Shown in pieces: positions 12,700 through 21,331 of a DNA stretch of 21,331 nucleotides (position 1 is the first letter of the stretch; each line of letters opens with the position of its first letter). The notes beneath the pieces were generated by a model. The model made no database searches. It saw only the letters and a list, made by a program, of their open reading frames with translations, and had not been told where the DNA came from. The translations under genes were made by a program, and so were the position numbers. Source of the stretch: Collodictyon triciliatum (Eukaryota > CRuMs); the NCBI GenBank assembly GCA_043381765.1, contig JBHJMP010001191.1, positions 1 to 21,331 of the forward strand. Direction: 5' to 3'.

Positions 12700-13147
12700 T
12701 CAAGAGTCTGCAAGGATGATCCAAACGAGACCGAGGACTGCGCAGAGTGGGACAAAGGCAAAGAAGACAACAACGAAGCGCTTTGCGGACTGGACGGGCG
12801 ATCGGCTCTGCTTTCGACCGAGCTGTGTGGTCGATAGTGCGGCGAGTTGCGTCTGCGCTCCGTTTTGAAGGCCCTTCTGCGGTTTGTGTGGCGCCTGAGA
12901 AAGAGGAAAACAGGCAGAGTGTGAGTGACAAAGACCGAATGGAATAAAGATAAAACATGACAAACAGAGATAATACAGTGGGTGCGCGAGATGGGTCGGT
13001 GCTGAACAACACGCGGCGTTTGAAGAGCGAGGAGACAGAAGGGAAGGGATTTGGGCGGCGATTATGTTTCAATACGTGTGCCTTTGGATTATAGGAATAA
13101 GGTGGCAAAGTGGAGCGGATGAGTTGTCCTCTTCTCGGCGATGATTT
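12700..13147 (-). CDS. Hypothetical tail-anchored protein, unconfirmed
   Basis: I do not recognise this. Two open blocks, 13147-12977 and 12894-12700, join in phase 0 across a possible intron (donor GTATTA, acceptor TTTCTCAG) to give about 121 residues ending at TGA. The N-terminal part is basic and Pro/Ser-rich. The last 25 or so residues are a strong hydrophobic segment (FVVVFFAFVPLCAVLGLVWI) followed by ADS, the look of a C-terminal membrane anchor. The hydrophobic block uses many C-ending codons, like real exons nearby. No ATG opens the first block, so an upstream exon would be needed. The stop is only 20 bp before the chosen V-ATPase ATG. The same 195 bp is also open in the V-ATPase frame, so it could instead be leader sequence or a V-ATPase N-terminal extension. 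Confidence 0.3.
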
Positions 13148-13792
13148 CTGAAAGACGTCATTAGTACATATGAATACTGAAAAGATCAAATATTGAAGTT
13201 ACTTATCTATTCAAACGTATTTTGTCAGTTAATAATTTAATTGATAATATTTTCCGCATATGTAATATTCACGACCACAAGGCGCTGGCACTCAGCTGCG
13301 AACAAAGTTGCCCAGGTACGGAACAATTCCAGTCGGCTTCCGCATGTGGCAATTCTGGATACAAAAATCTTGCTCCATAAAAAGCAACCAGATTGCATAT
13401 CCACAAAACCTATGCGGTAAAAAGTGACAACCAAGTCGGTCCAGGCGATCGATGCCGCGCGATGTCAAAGTCAAAAGCACGAGGCAGCCTCCGCGCACAT
13501 AAAGGTCGGGGGAAAAAACAGCACTATCGAGAGCCAAAATGTGGGATCGAAAAAAGATAAGCAAATAGAATGTTCGATGCAAAGGCCAAGAGTCCCTGTT
13601 TCGCAAGAACAATAAATGAGAATGTCCTCCAACCAAGCACCTGATCGTATGTCGCCCGGTAGAAACAGACAAACACAAAGACAGAAACACAAAGAGACAA
13701 ACACAAAGAAACAGACAGAGACAAAGAAACAGATAACCACATTCTGCAAAACACAAACAACATCAGCAGGATATAAGAAAGTTGCCGAGAAA
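13148..13792. promoter_or_regulatory. Divergent intergenic region with an ACAAAG-rich MET17 leader
   Basis: Upstream DNA of MET17 (plus), and of the V-ATPase and any small gene before it (minus). From about 13664 to 13737 the plus strand is an imperfect repeat of ACAAAGA/ACACAAAG/ACAGA, almost free of T. This suggests an unstructured 5' leader. The leader is open in the MET17 frame from an ATG at 13616, which would add 59 Lys/Gln/Thr-rich residues. Minus-strand frames through 13292-13908 are largely shadows of this repeat. No TATA box could be assigned with confidence. Confidence 0.45.
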
Positions 13793-15728
<1,936 letters not shown>

Positions 15729-16468
15729 GGTGTGCGGGGAGGCTTCTCTTTCCATTCCCTCTCAATCTGCCTTGCTTTGCTTCTCCATCTTCATGATTCC
15801 GAAGATTACCAGAGAGGGTAACGAATGGCCAGATAATTTCCAGTTGTCCCTATAAAGTATAAGCACAAAAAAAAAAAAAAAAATCAAACTGGTTTTAGAG
15901 AAGGATAGAATTTTATTTCTGATTCGTCATCTGCTCTTTTGATTCTGATTGCATTGGACTGCGAGGGAAAATCACAAAAAATAAAATAAAATAAGTGAAT
16001 ATAAAAATGCGCTATACTATCAGAAAGAACAAGCCAGCATAATCGGATAGATACACGCTGCATCTACGTATACCCGGTCATACATCGATGTTCTTACAGT
16101 TGTGAATCATCCTTGTGATACTCACAAATGACGTGGCCTTAAAAACAAGAAAGACACAACAAGCCTTGGGTTCGAAGGTATATAACCAGCCCAGAAAGAA
16201 GGATAACCACATGCGTTTTTTTCCATATTCTTTTCTAACAAGTATTACATTTATTTATCAACTTCTGGGAAACATATGACATGCAAAATTCAATCGTAGG
16301 CCTCCAAAGTCCATTAGCATATTTTGCACGAATGTTGAAAAAATGACACCACTGTCGTTTCCCATGAAGAGCATGTAATTCCATCCTTCAACTTGAAGAA
16401 CTGCTGAACATCAACACAATCTTTTTCTTGTGTCTTATCAGATAATATCACCAGGCTACAAAAGCAGG
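15729..16468. other. 3' flank of MET17, no gene seen
   Basis: The MET17 3' region. It includes TATAAA at about 15851-15856 and a run of 17 A (15867-15883), about 140 nt past the stop. The A-run may mark the 3' UTR end or be a simple homopolymer. AAAATAAAATAAAATAA near 15978 offers more AATAAA-like motifs. A TTCGAA near 16171 resembles a tRNA T-loop, but no cloverleaf surrounds it. No coding evidence. Confidence 0.6.
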
Positions 16469-17773
16469 ATGCTCGTTTCAAGACAATCTAGATTCATTTT
16501 GGTGTGGCAGACTGCCGCTTTATCCAAAGGAAGTACAACCAGATTTTATACGCGACACAATTTCAAAGAAATCCAAGAACTGGAACACAAAGAGAAAAAA
16601 TGTGATGAAGCAGGCGTTGAAGCAGGATTAAATCAGCAGCAAGAAAAGCAAGAAGTGGAACAAGTATTGATTTATATATAATTTCAGAAGGTTACTGCGC
16701 AGTACAAGAAAACCCATGACAACATCTACTTGAAATTATATTCAGCCTTATATTCCTAGGAAACATGCTTATTCGTTCATCTACCACGTACAAGATTTTC
16801 TATTGGTTTATCGATAGCATTTACGCCACAAAGTCATTTATTTATCAAAATATCAGGCAGCTGCTACCCAGAAAGAAATCGACAAATTATATGCTTCTAT
16901 GGCCACCAAAGAGACAGTAAGTTATGAGAGAATTATTATGGTAAACATCCTTAAAATATTTTAAACGCTTAAATGGATTAGGGCAATAACATCTCGGAAC
17001 CAGACACCCAAGAGCAACGTATGTAATAATCATAAAATCAGAAGAGCTGGCCCTAAATCTTTCCTTTATTTATGTATTTATTTATGCACATTCTGCACTG
17101 TATTCAATTCGAACCCCTCTTTTAAACAAGAAAAAAAAGTAGAGTCTCCAAAGAATTCTTTTACTCCCATATTGTCAAGCCAATACACTTATACGCTGAC
17201 ACCTAAGGACTTGGTTTTTTTTATTTCTACCCTTTTCTTTGAGACGAATCAGACCACGAAGTTATAATTATTAAACAATAGTTTGCGGAAACCTTATGAA
17301 AGTCACTGATTCATGAAATGAAAGATGATTCATGCCGAGACAGCATAATTAATGACATTTAATATTGTAATAAAAAACCCAAGGACCTTGGAGAAATATT
17401 GAGGTCTAATAAAGTTAAGTCCCACAAGAAGAAAGGCGGAGATAAAGCGCTAGAATTTACCGATTATTTTGCGCGAACAAATGTCGGGTTTGGTGGAATT
17501 CCTTCATACTCTCAGAAAATCGGCCGCTCCATGGTCAATTATTACCAGGTTCATTTTATTAAAAAAAAACTGCGAATGATTTTGTAACAAAGCACTATTC
17601 TATAAAACTTTCTCAATTATTAAAAATAAAATCGATATTTGAGTTAAATGGAAAATATTGACACATTCTGGTGTAGCGATTATGGAGACCCCAAGGCCGT
17701 GAAAATTTTCAACACAAGAAGATAAAAATCAAAAGCCCCAAGGAAAACTGAGAGGGAATCGATATGAATTCAA

Positions 17774-17808
<35 letters not shown>

Positions 17809-18470
17809 AAAAAAGAAGTAAAGGTTCAGATACGACGATAAATTAAATTACCTCTGTAAATGAAATACTGTGGTTTGTAATATAATCCCTTATCTCAAAT
17901 CGCACATATGAAATGGAATCGAATGGATAGAGATTGAAAGAATAAAAACACACACATTCTTTCTCTTCAATATCATTCTACATTTCAATAGGACTTTCAG
18001 TAAAGCAGAAACCAAGCGCTTTGGAAAATAAACTTAAAAAATTTTAAGCTTGGTATACCCTACCATGAACTACGCACATGTGCACCTACTACAGTGAAAA
18101 TCGTATCATCTTTATCCAATCATAATTTTAGTTGCAAGTTTGACATTAAAAATTGATTATCTTAACAAATCAAGAAAGAAATCACCAGGGTGTACTTGTT
18201 TTTCAACCCAAGAATAGTAATTTTAGAACAAGACGAGCAAACTTTGATGGTTGCATATATCCATATTGTGTGTTGTGTGACGAGGCTATTCCAATTTTTA
18301 ACCCAATGAAGGGGAAAACAAGGCATTACCTTAGTTCAGCATCTGGGCTAAGAGTTCAAGAATCATGCATTTATTAATTCTAATTACAGGGCTTACAAAA
18401 CCTATTGTCTGGCGCACGAATGATCGAAATGTACAAGTTAATCAAGGAAGGATGTATTATTTTTGAATGA
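16469..18470 (+). CDS. Hypothetical multi-exon gene, product unknown
   Basis: I do not recognise the product. A candidate chain is 16469-16663, 16857-16916, 16982-17018, 17394-17548 and 18390-18470, about 175 residues ending in TGA. Joins keep phase with donors GTATTG, GTAAGT, GTATGT and GTTCAT. The first exon starts MLVSRQSRFILVWQTAALSK and reaches RFYT, which resembles a mitochondrial presequence. Lys/Glu/Gln-rich helical sequence follows (FKEIQELEHKEKKCDEAG). The fourth exon carries FTDYFARTNVGFGGIPSYSQ; the last ends SGARMIEMYKLIKEGCIIFE. Weak points: introns of 375 and 841 bp exceed almost all others here, the acceptor before the fourth exon is poor (TTGGAG), and a further open block at about 18190-18351 cannot be placed without a 38-bp intron. 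This may be a real but mis-modelled gene, or chance open frames. Confidence 0.35.
17772..17814. repeat. (AAAT)n microsatellite
   Basis: About ten tandem AAAT/TAAA tetramers followed by an A-run. It sits in the large gap between the fourth and last proposed exons of the hypothetical gene. It is likely to vary in length between strains. Confidence 0.9.
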
Positions 18471-19169
18471 TTATTGAATATTGCTTGGGTGTGGGGTTTC
18501 TATGTATATACATTGTATCTTGCTGGCGTACCTGAGAAAAAAATGTATGGTGCTGGGATAAGTCCCACCCATTTCTACCACCGCAAGAAACGAATATTGG
18601 ATAGTTTGTTACGAACCGGCCGTTCTCTTCTAAACTGATGACATCCCGAAGCATTCCACGCCGAGATGTCAATATCCAGCTTTACCGCCCAGAAGACGCT
18701 AATAAACAATGCTTCTGTCAGAAATTCCTGTGCACCCACACTCTAGAAAAATCGAGGTAGAATTCGGACGACCTGTCAAAAACGTCCATACATTCTTATT
18801 CACTTTCCTCCATCCTCTAACCAACCAGCCAATCATCTGTAGAGTTTGAAGCTTTAGCCACAGCCATGAGGCTCTTCTGCCATAAAAAATTTGATGAGTA
18901 ACCATCCAGCCTTTGCCACAAACAACCCTTTTCGTTCAATTACCAAGAATCAGCACGCGATAGAAACCCGTTTCTTTTTTTTTTCTCTCTTTCTTTTGCG
19001 GTGCGTGATAGAAACAGCGGCACAAGACAAGTTAACCCATGTTGTGAACACGAACTGTCGGCGTTGCTCGCTTATGTGAGCCTTGGCTTTGTGTCCTATT
19101 TTTTTTTTTTTTTGGTTGAACTCACTCCTGACTGCATAAAAAGACGCAGCCATCTCCTTGGTCTCAATC
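18471..19169. other. Intergenic; weak minus-strand frames, promoter of the hydrolase
   Basis: No confident gene. Minus-strand frames at about 18457-18672 and 18699-18905 are open for 70 or so codons. They contain short blocks with acceptor-like and donor-like edges (for example a donor GTACGC at about 18525-18530), but no start, family motif or consistent chain was found. From 18975 to 19115 the plus strand is T-rich with a 15-T run, probably hydrolase promoter and leader. Confidence 0.5.
19135..19142 (+). promoter_or_regulatory. TATA-like CATAAAAA before the serine hydrolase
   Basis: CATAAAAA lies about 28 nt upstream of the hydrolase ATG, just after a T-rich tract. If it is a TATA element the 5' leader would be very short, so it could equally be leader sequence. 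Confidence 0.25.
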
Positions 19170-20935
19170 ATGAAGCTTGGATACGCGGCGTCTCTGGTGA
19201 TTATACTTTCAATCCTTGGAATCTGTGTTTGCGTGCCCATCCGCGAAGCTGACGAATGGGAGGCTGTTCGCGAAGCAATAGACGCAAACAACTTAATCCC
19301 CGATGTCACAGTCGTTGTTGGTGACAGACGAGGAAATCTTTTCCTTCACGAAAAGGGTTTGATGGTTGTTTCAATGTTGAACATATCAACTCTAGCTTCG
19401 AATGTACACAGAACGACGAAATTACGGCAATTATCTATTGATAAGGACACCATGTTGATCCTCCTTATCCTCATGTCCTTTTTTTTTTCTTTTGGTGACT
19501 ATACGGTTGTTTTAATTTTTATTATCGTTTCTCATCACTATGAAAACGACCACTTGTGCATGTAATAGGAAAGTACACGTATGAGAGCTCAGGGTTGGTC
19601 GCCAGCTCCTCAAAGTGGATCACTTCCATGACTTTCGGGAGGCTTATAGAGTCAGGTGACTTGCGACTTGATGACCTAGCGAGCAAGTATATATCATTCT
19701 GGACTACGGATAGGACGGATTGGCGTTCGCGTATTAATTTATCCCAATTGTTGAGCTTCACTTCAAGCCTTAACTCGGACCAACCATGCTTGCGGGTTCT
19801 ATTTATTTTATTTTATTTTATTATTTTAATATAATACTTCTTTTTTGAAATCATGAGTATACACACAACTTAGTAAATTTTATCCGTGAACCTTTTTTTT
19901 AAAAAAGAAAAAAACACCTGCAAACTGTGATGTAAAATTGGCAATATTTTATTTATACAGGGAAAGGTTTAGCTATGAAAACTTAAATATGCCTATCTTT
20001 TTTCTTTTTAATGAAGGATTCCACCATGACGATTGAAGAGTGTGTGCGCCAGATTTATGATGCCCATGCCAATGTGACGGGTAACCCAGGAACAGAATTC
20101 TCGTATGGCGGAAATCACATGCAAGTTGCCGGATTGATGGCAATTATCGCGACCCGTCAGCGCTCATATAACTCGCTGTTTGTTGACTACTTCACGAAAC
20201 CGCTGAGAATTGATTCCCCATGCTATTACTACCTTGAGCCGAATCCAATTGTTGCTGGGGGCTTGGTTACTTCAACAAGAATCTACAGAGACATTCTCTA
20301 CAAGTATTTCATGGGAGAGGTGCTGCTCAATAGCACTGTTCGCCTGATTGAAACAAACTTTGTTGTAGACGGTGTTGAAATTATCTACTCTCCTCATGAG
20401 GACCTCGGTTACACATGGGGATACGGGCTGGGCAATTGGATTGAGTGCACAAGGTCTTCTACATCCCAGCCATGCCCAGCTGAGAATATCCACTCGAGTG
20501 GAGGCTTGTACGGATTCTACCCTTACATCGACCGCTCTCTGGACTATTGGGCCATCTTTGGGGTTTACCAATCTAAGTACGTTCTCACTTTGAAGGCCGC
20601 AGAGAACATTCGCCCTCTCATTGAAAAGGCCGTGCTTGCATCCCGAGAGCCCAGGCAAATATCCATTACGATTTTTTTATGTAGGCCATATGTCTTTTAC
20701 CAATTTTTGGCGATTGTGTAGCATATAAGTACGTGCGAGATAGAAAAAAAAAGTTATCTATCTTCGTATCTCTTTTTGAGTAAACGGAACAGCTCTTTCT
20801 AGCACCGAGCCTTCAGAAACGCCATCAACAGGGTCGGCCAGCCCGACAGAGACCTCCGGGGCTGCTTTCATTGGCAATACGAGTGGGATAAGGAGAACGT
20901 TGCTTTTGATGGCAATCCTGCTCGCTTGTGCCTAG
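19170..20935 (+). CDS. Secreted, probably GPI-anchored beta-lactamase-fold serine hydrolase
   Basis: Serine hydrolase of the beta-lactamase/penicillin-binding-protein-like superfamily; such eukaryotic members are usually esterases or amidases of unknown substrate. Four exons: 19170-19356, 19569-19795, 20017-20654, 20803-20935. They sum to 1185 bp, 394 residues. Residues 1-22 are a signal peptide (hydrophobic core SLVIILSILGICVC). The SxxK nucleophile motif is S75-SS-K78 in LVASSSKWITS, followed by GDLRLDDLASKYISFW. The second motif is a Tyr-containing block around Y168 (FSYGGNHMQVAG). The third, in place of the KTG box, is probably HSSGGLYG. N-glycosylation sequons NVT and NST fit secretion. 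Exon 4 adds a Ser/Thr/Pro-rich stalk and a hydrophobic end (LLLMAILLACA), typical of a GPI signal. Reaching it in frame needs a GC donor (CCCAG|GCAAAT) for intron 20655-20802; the other introns are GT-AG. The ATG at 19170 is the first methionine of the signal peptide. Exons 1-3 are firm, exon 4 less so. Confidence 0.85.
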
Positions 20936-21153
20936 GCACCCAAGCACCCGAACCGCCCCTGTGTTCGAACCTCGAGGCTCACACCTGATAAACCCGCCCT
21001 TTTGTTTTGCAATTACCTAATTTGCATTCTCGAGCCGGATTTGTTATTTAAACTTGAACCCCCCGGAATTGTGCTTCAACTGATCCCTGTCTCGAGCGGT
21101 CTTCATTGCCGCTTGTTTGGATGGTGCAGCCGCCCCGTGGATCTCTTTTCTAT
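20936..21153. other. 3' flank of the serine hydrolase
   Basis: GC-richer than most intergenic DNA here. The frame shifted from the GPI-tail exon stays open to a TGA at 20986-20988. No canonical polyadenylation signal and no other gene was seen. Confidence 0.55.
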
Positions 21154-21331
21154 TCTCTTTTTTCTCTTTTTTCTCTTTTTTCTCTTTTTTCTCTTTTTTT
21201 CTCTTTTTTCTCTCTTTTCTCTTTTTTTCTCTTTTTTTTCTCTTTTTTTCTCTTTTTTTTCTCTTTTTTTTCTCTTTTTTTCTCTTTTTTTCTCTTTTTT
21301 TCTCTTTTTTTCTCTTTTTTTCTCTTTTTTT
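21154..21331. repeat. T/C-rich tandem repeat at window end
   Basis: Tandem CTCTTTTTT-type units of 9-11 bp, becoming a regular 10-bp TCTCTTTTTT near the end. The array runs off the window edge. It resembles the array at the other end in composition but not in unit. Confidence 0.95.

Noticed and set aside
16160-16190. GGGTTCGAAGG resembling a tRNA T-arm
   Set aside because: No acceptor stem, D-arm or anticodon arm can be drawn around it, and the T-loop register does not pair properly.
18190-18351. Plus-strand block with Cys-rich sequence as an extra exon of the hypothetical gene
   Set aside because: It is phase-compatible, but it would require a 38-bp intron to reach the last exon; the firm introns here are at least 95 bp.
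19357-19568. Coding reading through the first hydrolase intron
   Set aside because: The frame is open, but joining 19356 to 19569 restores the family sequence directly (LHEKG to KYTYESSGL), and the insert has intron-like T-rich composition.
20272-20658. 128-codon minus-strand open frame
   Set aside because: It lies wholly inside exon 3 of the serine hydrolase on the other strand, which has clear family motifs.
20940-20990. TGTTCGAACC resembling a tRNA T-arm
   Set aside because: No cloverleaf on either strand; the stem does not pair.

Overview
This window is nuclear DNA from an intron-rich eukaryote. Four genes can be rebuilt exon by exon, with GT-AG introns mostly 95-413 bp long and exons joining in phase. 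The residues of the reconstructed beta-COP and the presence of a MET17-type O-acetylhomoserine sulfhydrylase fit a fungus, perhaps an early-diverging, intron-rich one. That placement is an inference from remembered protein families, not a phylogeny. Intergenic and intronic DNA is AT-rich with many simple repeats, and both window ends lie in T/C-rich simple repeats, as expected where an assembly breaks.

Layout. (1) 1-569: simple repeat and the 3' flank of beta-COP. (2) 570-6690, minus strand: beta subunit of the COPI coatomer, 24 exons, 938 residues. (3) 6691-7495: gap between two genes on the same strand. (4) 7496-12680, minus strand: subunit a of the vacuolar H+-ATPase, 16 exons, 832 residues, with both membrane arginines of the proton path. 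(5) 12681-13792: divergent intergenic region between the V-ATPase and MET17 starts. Its V-ATPase-proximal half has an unexplained open frame that would encode a tail-anchored protein. (6) 13793-15728, plus strand: O-acetylhomoserine sulfhydrylase, 5 exons, 451 residues, with a very GC-rich fourth exon. (7) 16469-18470, plus strand: a weakly supported multi-exon gene of unknown function with a mitochondrial-presequence-like start. (8) 19170-20935, plus strand: a secreted beta-lactamase-fold serine hydrolase, 4 exons, about 394 residues, with a signal peptide and a probable GPI-anchor tail that is reached only through a GC-AG intron. (9) 20936-21331: 3' flank and simple repeat.

Beta-COP and V-ATPase subunit a are housekeeping genes of the Golgi/endomembrane system. 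MET17 is sulfur assimilation. The serine hydrolase is a surface or secreted enzyme of unknown substrate. There is no sign of an operon-like functional cluster, mobile element, CRISPR array or RNA gene. The least ordinary items are the GPI-tailed hydrolase, the unassigned open frames at 12.7-13.15 kb and 16.5-18.5 kb, and the codon/GC contrast within MET17.
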